DNA of 7,808 nt from an uncultured Kangiella sp. (GCA_946481205.1 CAMLNB010000163.1:1-7808); one strand, 5' to 3'. Positions 1-5,816 are shown, counted from the stretch's first letter. Translations and numbers: made by a program. The notes: a model not told the origin generated them from the letters alone.

Positions 1-1
1 C

Positions 2-115
2 GCACTCAATGCGCCACTGCGCCTTTCAAACATCAAAGAGTGGTTGCCGATTCATAGGCCGGAAGATTTTGCGCGGCTGTCAGAAGGGTTGCGGTTGGCG
101 GGGTTGCCGGAGTGA
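2..115 (+). CDS. 3' end of a gene, C-terminus like TPR-type adenylate/guanylate cyclases (partial)
   Basis: An open frame enters from the left edge and ends at TGA 113-115. It gives 37 residues: ALNAPLRLSNIKEWLPIHRP, then a tail ending in GLRLAGLPE. From memory, the pattern of LRLSN, a basic-Pro stretch, RPEDFARL and a terminal GLRxAGLPE resembles the extreme C-terminus of proteobacterial class III adenylate/guanylate cyclases with TPR repeats. The catalytic domain would lie outside the window, so the assignment rests only on this tail. A second, diverged copy of the same codons sits at 1257-1385, and the codon-level similarity between the copies supports this frame being truly coding. No other identity suggests itself. 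Confidence 0.5.
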   Translation, partial: ALNAPLRLSNIKEWLPIHRPEDFARLSEGLRLAGLPE

Positions 116-162
116 TATCCGGTTGGGTGAGCGGTCATCACTCATCGGATGTTGAACCTTTC

Positions 163-239
163 TAGCCCGGATGCAGCGTAGCGAAATCCAGGGACTCTCC
201 GAGTGTCACCCCGGATTCCATTTCATTCCATCCGGGCTA
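163..239. repeat. Nested inverted repeat with four CCGGAT/ATCCGG boxes, copy 1
   Basis: The outer arms TAGCCCGGATG (163-173) and CATCCGGGCTA (229-239) are perfect 11-bp complements. Inside lie AATCCAGGG (185-193) and CCCCGGATT (209-217), complementary except for one A that is G in copy 2. The order CCGGAT, ATCC(A)G, CCGGAT, ATCCGG means the element can fold as one long cruciform or as two neighbouring hairpins. It follows the upstream gene's stop by 47 bases, so it may act as a transcription end or a REP-like element. There is no T-tract typical of an intrinsic terminator. Confidence 0.8.
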
Positions 240-296
240 CGCTTGCTGTTGTTGGGGGTAGCGATGGCGAGGGTGATAGCGCCAGCGTTAATCAAT

Positions 297-302
297 GAGG
301 AA
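297..302 (+). promoter_or_regulatory. Shine-Dalgarno of the epimerase gene
   Basis: GAGGAA lies 5 bases ahead of the ATG at 308, good spacing that supports this start. The 48 bases between the end of repeat copy 1 (248) and this site hold no promoter I would defend. TTGTTG at 249-254 followed by a weak TGATAG is only suggestive. Confidence 0.75.
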
Positions 303-307
303 CACCC

Positions 308-1246
308 ATGCAAACCATCCTGGGCGCTACCGGCCAAATTGCGGTGGAACTTGCGCGCGAGTTGCGGCGCAGCCACACACCTGAATTGCGGCTCGTCAGC
401 CGCAACCCACGCAAAGTCAATGACACTGACACCGTGGTGACGGCAGATCTGCTCAATGCCACGCAGACCGCAGAAGCGGTCAAGGGCAGTGACATCGTCT
501 ATTTCACAGCCGGCCTGCCGCCGGATACCGCGCTCTGGCAAACACAGTTTCCGGTCATGCTGAAAAACGCCATGGATGCCACGCGCGCTGCCGGTGCCAA
601 ATTTGTGTACTTTGATAACACCTATATGTATCCGCAAGATGCACGGCTGCTTACCGAAGACGCGCCCTTTGAACCCGTTGGCCGCAAAGGCAAAATACGA
701 GCCGACATGGCCACCGCCGTGCTGCAGGAGATAGCGCGAGGTGAAATTCCGGTTGTCATTGGTCGGGCACCGGAGTTTTACGGCCCCGGTAAAACACAGA
801 GCATCACCAACCGGCTCATCATCGACAACATCAAAGCCGGCAAGAAAGCACGCGTGCCAGTGCGGGACGATGTTCGCCGCACCCTGATCTGGACGCCCGA
901 TGCGAGCCGGGCATTGGCGCTACTGGGCAACACGCCGGACGCGTTCAATCAAACCTGGCACCTGCCCTGTGACGATAATCGCCTGACCTACCGGCAATTC
1001 GTGGAGCTGGCGGCGGCAATTTTTGGCACCGCGCCGTCATACCATGTGCTGAGCAAATGGGCGCTGACAGCCGCCAGCGTGGTCTCCAAACCGGTGCGCG
1101 AGCTTCGCGAGCTGCTGCCTCGTTACGAGCAAGACAACCGCTTTGACTCGACAAAGTTCAAACGCCGATTTCACGAATTCAACGTAACGACATATCGCGA
1201 AGGCTTGGAGCAGATCCAGCGCGAGTCGAGTGGCACAGTCACTTAA
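308..1246 (+). CDS. NAD(P)-dependent epimerase/dehydratase family protein (extended/atypical SDR)
   Basis: A 312-residue cytoplasmic Rossmann-fold protein. The N-terminus carries the dinucleotide-binding motif GATGQIA (residues 6-12) directly after the first strand, a basic SRN (31-33) where NADP-binding members place an Arg, and an acidic ADL (46-48) after strand 3. The centre has YFDNTYMYP (101-109) in place of the usual SSxxVYG, then GRKGKIRADM (125-134), which supplies the active-site Lys region, and IGRAPEFYGPG (151-161), characteristic of NAD-dependent epimerase/dehydratase proteins of unknown substrate. Length is normal for the family. The start is supported by GAGGAA at 297-302. The gene stands alone between two direct repeats, and its stop abuts a gene remnant. 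It converges with the ATPase gene at 1544. The substrate cannot be told, and a sugar-nucleotide, flavonoid or small-carbonyl role is equally possible. Confidence 0.88.
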   Translation: MQTILGATGQIAVELARELRRSHTPELRLVSRNPRKVNDTDTVVTADLLNATQTAEAVKGSDIVYFTAGLPPDTALWQTQFPVMLKNAMDATRAAGAKFVYFDNTYMYPQDARLLTEDAPFEPVGRKGKIRADMATAVLQEIARGEIPVVIGRAPEFYGPGKTQSITNRLIIDNIKAGKKARVPVRDDVRRTLIWTPDASRALALLGNTPDAFNQTWHLPCDDNRLTYRQFVELAAAIFGTAPSYHVLSKWALTAASVVSKPVRELRELLPRYEQDNRFDSTKFKRRFHEFNVTTYREGLEQIQRESSGTVT

Positions 1247-1256
1247 ACGCCAGACC

Positions 1257-1385
1257 ATGGCGCGCCTGCGCGCACTCAATGCGCCACTGCACCTTTCAAG
1301 CATCAAAGAGTGGTTGCCGATTCATCGGCCGGAAGATCCGGTGCGACTTTCAGAAGAGTTGCGATTGGCTGGATTGCCGGAGTGA
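1257..1385 (+). pseudogene. Duplicated 3' fragment of the cyclase-like gene (remnant)
   Basis: This frame reads MARLRALNAPLHLSSIKEWL and continues to the same GLPE stop as 2-115, giving 42 codons if the ATG at 1257 is used. It matches the partial gene at the left edge with 5 amino-acid changes in 37 shared residues and 6 synonymous codon changes. The frame stays open a few codons upstream (RQT at 1248-1256) before meeting the epimerase stop, so the join between unrelated sequences probably lies near 1241-1256. There is no Shine-Dalgarno before 1257, which makes expression as a small protein unlikely. The synonymous changes hint that the two copies diverged as functional paralogs before this one was cut down. 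Confidence 0.65.
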
Positions 1386-1518
1386 TATCCGGTCGGGTGA
1401 CCGGCCATCACTCAGCGGATGTTGAACCTGTTTAGTCCGGATGCAGCGTAGCGAAATCCGGGGGCTCTTCGAATGTCACCCCGGATTCCATTTCATTCCA
1501 TCCGGGCTACGCTTGCTG
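1271..1518 (+). repeat. Long direct repeat, copy 2
   Basis: Second copy of 1-248, gap-free at offset 1270 and about 90% identical. Thirteen of the 24 differences fall in the coding part (1272-1385). The last 57 bases (1462-1518) differ at only three positions (1464, 1469 and 1473). Homology ends after GCTTGCTG at 1518, only 25 bases before the stop of the ATPase gene. Together the two copies bracket the epimerase gene, which would allow its deletion or amplification by recombination. Confidence 0.93.
1433..1509. terminator. Nested inverted repeat, possible shared end for convergent transcripts
   Basis: Four boxes lie at 1437-1442 (CCGGAT), 1456-1461 (ATCCGG), 1481-1486 (CCGGAT) and 1500-1505 (ATCCGG). 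The inner pair AATCCGGGG (1455-1463) and CCCCGGATT (1479-1487) is a perfect 9-bp match. The outer 11-bp pair has one mismatch at 1436. The element sits between the plus-strand epimerase/remnant and the minus-strand ATPase gene, which ends at 1544, so it could end transcription from both sides. No T-run follows on either strand, so intrinsic termination is an inference. A REP-like mobile or structural element is the alternative. Confidence 0.5.
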
Positions 1519-1543
1519 GGAAGATAATGAACGGTCGCCATCC

Positions 1544-3265
1544 CTATAGCTCGTGATCTGGCTCGTCACTTGCTGGCTGAAGTGTTGAGTACATCTTCTT
1601 GAGCAACGGTTCGACCATGTTCTCGATGTCGGTCCAGTCATCTTTTCTCAGTAAAGAATATTTTTCTTCCAAGAGGAGCACTTTGTCGAACGGGAAGTCC
1701 GTTGGAGATTCAAGCCCAACAATTAGTTGCGTTCCTTCCGGCAAATCCTTGGCAATAAATTGGAGCACGGCGGGGAGGTTGATATCGTCCTGAGCCTGCT
1801 GGTTTGGTGAATCAATGACGATCGGGATGTCATAAGTTCCGGTCGAGCCATGGCAAGTTCGCCACAATGCAGCGTAATAGGCCAGAATTGATCGAGGCCC
1901 TCCGCTTCCGGAAAGGTCCGGTCGTCCGGTCAGTTTCATCTTTGATGCGTCGACTGCGGGCAGCTTCAATGCGTAGCGTCCGCTCGCATAATGTGATCTG
2001 AATTCATCCAGAATCTCCCTCGTGCGCTTAGCCGTGCGTAGGGCTTTCATTCGTTCATCCAATGCGTCGATAATTCCTAGGGCACTATCAATAGTTTCAC
2101 GAAGTTTGCTTCGCTCCACGTTGAAGGCCGCAAATGCATTTTCCGCCCCCAAACTGTCGACGACATCCCGAAACTTAAGCTCTCCTCTGCGAGTATCCAA
2201 TAGCTTAGAAATGCTCTGATATCTACCGCTAAGAGTGTCGAGTTCGGCTAATGCTGCCTCGCTTCGCCGTTTTACTTGGCTTGCGTCATCCCGGAGGCGG
2301 CCAGATAACTCTCGTAGCACGCGAGCATCCTCGGAAAAATTGAGAAAATCGAGGAATGACTTGGTGTGCTCCGCATTGCAGGTTGGACAAATAAGCGGCC
2401 CTGAGTTTTCATGCCGAAGATAATTTGCGTCATTGTCATGTGCGGCGATGGCCTCGTCAGCCAAGCGAATTTGTTGCTCCAAGCTCGAAAGCAGATCTTG
2501 CTCGCGAACGGCGACACTTCTCAGAACTTCCTGTCTCTTATTTAGCTCGATTACCTCCTTTGTCAACTCAGCAATTTCATCTGCAAAGTTGTCGGGATTG
2601 ATCTTCGGGCCAGACAGCGGTAGCGTACGGCTAAATCGCTCCATCGTACGCTCAAGAAGCTTTTGCTCGCGGCGATAGTCTTCTAGGAGCTTAGACTCCT
2701 GACCCTTCTCAGCTTTGGCTCGATAGTACCCAGGAGGGCATACGCCGGTGAAATACTCCAAGATAGCGCTATAAGGTGAGCTAAATCTCTTCAGTCCGTC
2801 AAAGGTATTCCAATCAGACTGCCAGCTACCGTCCTGATTGATGTAGAAGGGTAGGAAGAAACATGCAGGGTCAGCTGGCTGAACCTCAGACTCTTTTTTA
2901 TCTGGAAAAACGAGGTTGAAATCAGCAATCTCACAGAATGCTCTCGACCAGTCTCCGAAATTCGATGTCGCAACGATCACTTCGTTGTCTACATTGAATA
3001 ACGCACGTCGCCCGCTCTGATGTAGTGCGAAGAATTGGCGCCCATCGATTGAAAACTGCAGTAAGGTGGCCGTGTTGTTGTCCCATGACTCCAGCCTGCC
3101 ATGAGGCTTTGCTCCAAGTGTTTCAAACAGACTTCGAATCAGGCTCGTTTTTCCAGTGTGATTCCTCCCCTGAATCAGGTTTTTCCCGGGGTGAAATTTC
3201 ACGTGTTTTGCCTTCTTGTCTCGATGCGAGAGAAGCCAGATATTTTCGAATCGAAAGTTTTTCAT
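1544..3265 (-). CDS. Rad50/SMC-like ATPase of a two-gene defence system (LmuB-like or ABC-3C-like)
   Basis: A 573-residue P-loop ATPase of the ABC/SMC type, predicted to sense DNA and control the nuclease encoded just upstream. Walker A is GRNHTGKTS (33-41). A long charged helical region (about 185-420) is broken by CPTC (293-296), placed like the Rad50 zinc hook. A degenerate signature LSGSGGPRS (451-459) precedes Walker B IPIVIDSPNQQ (480-490). Asp485 is present, but Ser486 stands where the catalytic Glu normally is, and no clear H-loop His follows in LIVGLES (514-520). The ATG at 3265 is preceded by only a weak GAG-containing site. The upstream gene ends 33 bases away on the same strand, so the two probably share a transcript. 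GC is lower than in flanking genes. Lamassu LmuB and the ABC-3C ATPases are the nearest known types; a stand-alone RecF/RecN role is less likely given the partner. Confidence 0.85.
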   Translation of the reverse strand: MKNFRFENIWLLSHRDKKAKHVKFHPGKNLIQGRNHTGKTSLIRSLFETLGAKPHGRLESWDNNTATLLQFSIDGRQFFALHQSGRRALFNVDNEVIVATSNFGDWSRAFCEIADFNLVFPDKKESEVQPADPACFFLPFYINQDGSWQSDWNTFDGLKRFSSPYSAILEYFTGVCPPGYYRAKAEKGQESKLLEDYRREQKLLERTMERFSRTLPLSGPKINPDNFADEIAELTKEVIELNKRQEVLRSVAVREQDLLSSLEQQIRLADEAIAAHDNDANYLRHENSGPLICPTCNAEHTKSFLDFLNFSEDARVLRELSGRLRDDASQVKRRSEAALAELDTLSGRYQSISKLLDTRRGELKFRDVVDSLGAENAFAAFNVERSKLRETIDSALGIIDALDERMKALRTAKRTREILDEFRSHYASGRYALKLPAVDASKMKLTGRPDLSGSGGPRSILAYYAALWRTCHGSTGTYDIPIVIDSPNQQAQDDINLPAVLQFIAKDLPEGTQLIVGLESPTDFPFDKVLLLEEKYSLLRKDDWTDIENMVEPLLKKMYSTLQPASDEPDHEL

Positions 3266-3298
3266 AGTTTTTAGTTCTCAAGCTGCGTATGAGTAGTC

Positions 3299-4450
3299 TC
3301 AGTTCTGGTCCACGCATTTTTTTATTGCCCTCATTGCAAATCGAGCAAGAAGCTCGGGGTCGCGAACGTGGCTAAACCTCTTCTTCAGCTCAGCTAACGC
3401 GTCATCGAAATACGGCCGCAGTTTGGAGTCAGGTTTTTTGGCTTCAAGCCAGGCATCACAAAAATCACGAATGCTCTGACTAATGGCAGGGTTAGCTCCC
3501 ACAAGTTGCTCCCGGATAACTCTTGCTGCTTCTGCACGTATTCCGGTAACTAACATGAAATCCATTCCTTCGTTTTGCAACTGGTTAAGCCAGTCTTTTA
3601 AGTAGGCCGAATAATCGGGGATTTCCTCCAGCGCACAAAGAGCAGATATGAAGTCCTGCCTTGAGAACCCCCTCTGCTTCACCAACTCATCGAATGATGA
3701 ACATGTGTTGGTGTGGCGACTCAATGGAGAAATCTTCAAATAAAGAGCCTCTACAAACGATGCGGCCTGACCTGCATGACGAGGGCTGCGATTCATCAAT
3801 AGCGCAAGCGCTGACGTGATTACATGACTACTAGGCTCATCAGGATGGATGGCTACCTTCTGGAGCTTGAGCTTGTTTAAGTCTGGGGTTGGGGAGCCGG
3901 TTACGCTCAACGATTGAAGCGCTTGTGTCAGTAACTGGACATGCTCTGGGGCAGCATCAGCCAACGAACAAGGCATAGATGTCGCTGCATTTCCCCCAGT
4001 TGTAAGGGGAACATCGCAGCCAGCGTTTGAGATGAAGTAAGCCTCAACAGGTAGTTGATTGAAAGCCGCAATGCTAAAATGTAGCTTTCCTATGGGGCTG
4101 TTTCCGACCTTTTTGAACGCTGAAGCATCAGGGGTCTTGCTTTTTCTCTTCGATGGCGCCGCAGTCCCTGTTAGGGTGGGCCAAGTCCATTCTCCACGAT
4201 CCTTTTTCTTTACTTGATAAATGCGTACACGGGTCGGGGAAACTCCTGAATCAAGCTCAGTGATATCTTGTATAGCTTGGAATAGGAGCAAGAAGTCCGA
4301 CTCTTTGGATTGCTCCATTTCCACCATTCGGAGTACAGCCCACCAGCGCTGAAAGTCTACACCCTTCTCGCCGTGCCCCCCTCCCGTCTCGGTGATGCCT
4401 GGTTTGTTCGCTACGTGCAACACCTCGGCAGTGCCAGACGTTATGATCAA
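3299..4450 (-). CDS. DUF4297-type dsDNA nuclease, likely effector of the defence pair (LmuA/Cap4-like)
   Basis: A 383-residue protein. The N-terminal part (about 23-160) matches the DUF4297 nuclease pattern: a Gly-rich lead GGGHGEKGVDFQRWWAVLRM (23-42), LLLFQAIQDITELD (54-67), and RIYQVKKKD (76-84) giving the QxK motif of a PD-(D/E)xK fold, then YFISNAG (138-144). Known members, Cap4 and Lamassu LmuA, cut double-stranded DNA to stop phage growth. The remainder (about 165-383) is helical and shows no SAVED domain, so activation by a cyclic nucleotide is not indicated; the ATPase downstream is the likelier controller. The start is a TTG at 4450, chosen because GGAGAG lies 5 bases upstream, an in-frame TGA lies just before, and no in-frame ATG occurs between. 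The assignment to DUF4297 is from pattern recognition. Confidence 0.78.
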   Translation of the reverse strand: MIITSGTAEVLHVANKPGITETGGGHGEKGVDFQRWWAVLRMVEMEQSKESDFLLLFQAIQDITELDSGVSPTRVRIYQVKKKDRGEWTWPTLTGTAAPSKRKSKTPDASAFKKVGNSPIGKLHFSIAAFNQLPVEAYFISNAGCDVPLTTGGNAATSMPCSLADAAPEHVQLLTQALQSLSVTGSPTPDLNKLKLQKVAIHPDEPSSHVITSALALLMNRSPRHAGQAASFVEALYLKISPLSRHTNTCSSFDELVKQRGFSRQDFISALCALEEIPDYSAYLKDWLNQLQNEGMDFMLVTGIRAEAARVIREQLVGANPAISQSIRDFCDAWLEAKKPDSKLRPYFDDALAELKKRFSHVRDPELLARFAMRAIKKCVDQN

Positions 4451-4743
4451 AGCATCTCTCCAAATGGTTTCTATTTGCCATCAACAGCAGCATCAGCATA
4501 CAGGTGACTTTTGCAGGAGTGTAGAAGCGGTCGGGCTAGATCGGCAACTTTCTGGATTCCGATGAGTTGTATGGAGTGATGCATCGCAGCATTGAGGCAC
4601 CTTCTCGCAATGTCTCATACCTTAACTGTTCCATCGGTTTGGATGTCGAAACATTTGGCAGCTAATGATTAGGCATGAATTTGGGGGCTACTACCGGCCG
4701 AAACCAGAAATCAGCTATCGATGCATTAACGGCTGACTCCACC
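4451..4743. other. Low-content spacer between the defence operon and the GlxA-type regulator
   Basis: This 293-base stretch separates the start of the DUF4297 gene from the stop of the regulator gene, both on the minus strand. I see no convincing coding frame. The promoter of the defence pair should be here, but no good -35/-10 pair stands out on the minus strand; TATGCT at 4495-4500 is the best -10 look-alike and lacks a matching -35. No tRNA, integrase or clear attachment repeat marks the edge of the low-GC segment. Small palindromes such as GATGCATC (4578-4585) look incidental. Confidence 0.5.
4456..4461 (-). promoter_or_regulatory. Shine-Dalgarno deciding the TTG start of the DUF4297 gene
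   Basis: On the minus strand GGAGAG is followed by ATGCT and then TTG (4450-4448). Counted from the GGAG core, the spacing is 7 bases, near optimal. An ATG within the spacer opens a frame of only two codons (ATG CTT TGA) whose stop overlaps the TTG, so it cannot be the gene start. A TTG start is weak and would keep nuclease levels low. Confidence 0.65.
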
Positions 4744-5685
4744 TCATTCCACTTCCATTTTTGCGCTGCGCCGCAGCACTTGCGGTGGCTGCCCGAAGGC
4801 ACGCAGGAAGGCGCGGCGCATGCGCTCCGGATCGGCGAAGCCGGTTTCAGCGGCAATTTCATCGATCGTGTGGCGGCTTTGCTCCACCATGACGCGCGCT
4901 GCTTCGATGCGCAGGTGCTCCACGGCTTTGGCGGGGGATTGGCCGGTTTCGGCGCGGAAGGCGCGGCTGAATTGGCGGGGGCTGAGGTGCGCGGCGCTGG
5001 CGAGTTCTTCCACCGTCAGCGGTGCGCGCAGATTGCGCCGGGCATAGGCCAGCGCGAGCTGGATGCGGTCGGATTTGGCATCCAGCTCCAGCAGCGCCGA
5101 GTGTTGGGATTGGCCACCGGCGCGGCGGTGGTAGACCACCAATTTCTGCGCCACGTTGCGCGCCAGTTCTGCACCAAAATCTTTTTCGATCATGCCGAGC
5201 GCGAGATCCACACCTGCGCTCATGCCGGCTGATGTCCAGATGGGCCCATCGATGATGAAGATGCGGTCTTCTTCCAGCCGCGCGTCGGGAAATTGTTTTT
5301 GTAAGGAGCGGGCATGAAACCAATGGGTGGTCACGCGCCGCCCGGCCAACAAACCGGTTTCCCCCAGGATGAACGCGCCGGTGCAAACCGAGGCGGTGCG
5401 TCGGGCGGATGCGGCCACATCGCGCAATTGCGTGAGCAAGCCGGGCGAAGAGGGCTCGGGAAACAGCAGGCCGGCGACGATCAGCGTGTCCACTTTCTGC
5501 TGCGCCAAGGGCTGCGTTTCGATGGCGACGCCAAAGGAGTTGGTCACCGCGCCGCCGTGCTCGGACAGCAGGCGCAGCTCATACAGCCGCTCCTTGGCCG
5601 TGACATTGGCCAGCTCAAACGCCGAAACCGGCGCCAAGCCCATGATTTGAAAGCGATTTGGCACCACAAACCCAACGGTGAGCAT
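4744..5685 (-). CDS. GlxA-family transcriptional regulator (DJ-1/PfpI domain plus AraC HTH)
   Basis: A 313-residue regulator. The N-terminal DJ-1/PfpI-like domain (about 1-185) starts MLTVGFVVP, contains TASVCTGAFILGETGLLAGR (97-116) with Cys101 at the nucleophile elbow, and TTHWFHA (119-125). The C-terminal AraC-type DNA-binding domain (about 208-308) contains two helix-turn-helix units, LTVEELASAAHLSPRQFSRA (223-242) and TIDEIAAETGFADPERMRRA (273-292). The frame is open 36 codons further upstream, but the ATG at 5685 is preferred because GGAGG lies 8 bases before it and family members begin here. It is divergent from the SDR gene at 5823, so it probably controls that gene and perhaps the genes after it, with autoregulation. 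The ligand is unknown. The Cys may respond to electrophiles or thiol stress, which would fit the ohr gene nearby, but that is inference. Confidence 0.92.
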   Translation of the reverse strand: MLTVGFVVPNRFQIMGLAPVSAFELANVTAKERLYELRLLSEHGGAVTNSFGVAIETQPLAQQKVDTLIVAGLLFPEPSSPGLLTQLRDVAASARRTASVCTGAFILGETGLLAGRRVTTHWFHARSLQKQFPDARLEEDRIFIIDGPIWTSAGMSAGVDLALGMIEKDFGAELARNVAQKLVVYHRRAGGQSQHSALLELDAKSDRIQLALAYARRNLRAPLTVEELASAAHLSPRQFSRAFRAETGQSPAKAVEHLRIEAARVMVEQSRHTIDEIAAETGFADPERMRRAFLRAFGQPPQVLRRSAKMEVE

Positions 5686-5693
5686 GGTGGGAA

Positions 5694-5698
5694 CCTCC
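5694..5698 (-). promoter_or_regulatory. Shine-Dalgarno fixing the regulator start at 5685
   Basis: On the minus strand GGAGG is followed by TTCCCACC and ATG (5685-5683), an 8-base gap. The earlier in-frame ATG at 5724 and the extreme frame start at 5793 lack any comparable site. The 5793 start would also run across the candidate promoter. Confidence 0.75.
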
Positions 5699-5728
5699 GA
5701 AGGCCGGGCCGGAATGGCCGACATGGCA

Positions 5729-5765
5729 ATGGCATAAAACGAGGTATATACGACATTTACGCCAT
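5729..5765. promoter_or_regulatory. Candidate operator: inverted repeat around GTATATAC between divergent genes
   Basis: Arms ATGGCATAAA (5729-5738) and TTTACGCCAT (5756-5765) are complementary at 9 of 10 positions with a 17-base spacer. The 8-bp palindrome GTATATAC (5744-5751) lies half a base off the centre. TATATA reads the same on both strands and could serve as a -10 for either gene. On the minus strand, TTGCTT followed by TATACC at 17 bases is a possible regulator promoter. The site lies 44 bases before the regulator start and 57 before the SDR start, as expected for a shared control region. Confidence 0.5.
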
Positions 5766-5811
5766 AAGCAAGCGGGCCTAGAGTCTGCACCACACCGGTA
5801 TCCCCGGCAGC

Positions 5812-5816
5812 AGGAG
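5812..5816 (+). promoter_or_regulatory. Shine-Dalgarno of the SDR gene
   Basis: AGGAG, 6 bases before the ATG at 5823, supports this start for the oxidoreductase. Confidence 0.75.

Larger units (their letters stand above)
1..248 (+). repeat. Long direct repeat, copy 1 (3' gene end plus palindromic spacer)
   Basis: Positions 1-248 align without gaps to 1271-1518 at a constant offset of 1270. I count 24 mismatches by hand, about 90% identity. The copy contains the last 37 codons of the upstream gene, a 47-base spacer, and a nested inverted repeat (163-239). Homology stops abruptly after GCTTGCTG at 248. The left end is cut by the window, so the true repeat may be longer. Confidence 0.93.

Noticed and set aside
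206..637. Open frame of 143 codons on the minus strand
   Set aside because: It is opposite the start of the epimerase gene and runs into the palindromic repeat; no family pattern is seen.
1544..3265. ATPase as a housekeeping RecN, RecF or Rad50/SbcC protein
   Set aside because: It is too short for SbcC, has an altered Walker B, and is paired with a DUF4297-type nuclease rather than SbcD or a replication gene cluster.
4446..4455. ATG CTT TGA before the nuclease gene as a real small gene
   Set aside because: It is only two codons and the Shine-Dalgarno is too close to its ATG. It is kept only as a possible feature of the TTG start.
1519..4743. Insertion sequence or transposon carrying the defence genes
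   Set aside because: No transposase, terminal inverted repeats or target-site duplication were found. A 7-base GGGCTAC shared near 1504 and 4684 is too short to count.
4675..5232. Open frame of 185 codons on the plus strand
   Set aside because: It lies opposite the well-supported regulator gene, has a low-complexity Gly/Ala/His-rich product, and matches no family I know. It is a GC-rich shadow.
5686..5793. N-terminal extension of the GlxA-type regulator up to 5793
   Set aside because: The 36 extra residues do not look like the family, no Shine-Dalgarno precedes 5793 or 5724, and GGAGG sits 8 bases before the ATG at 5685. The extension also crosses the candidate operator.
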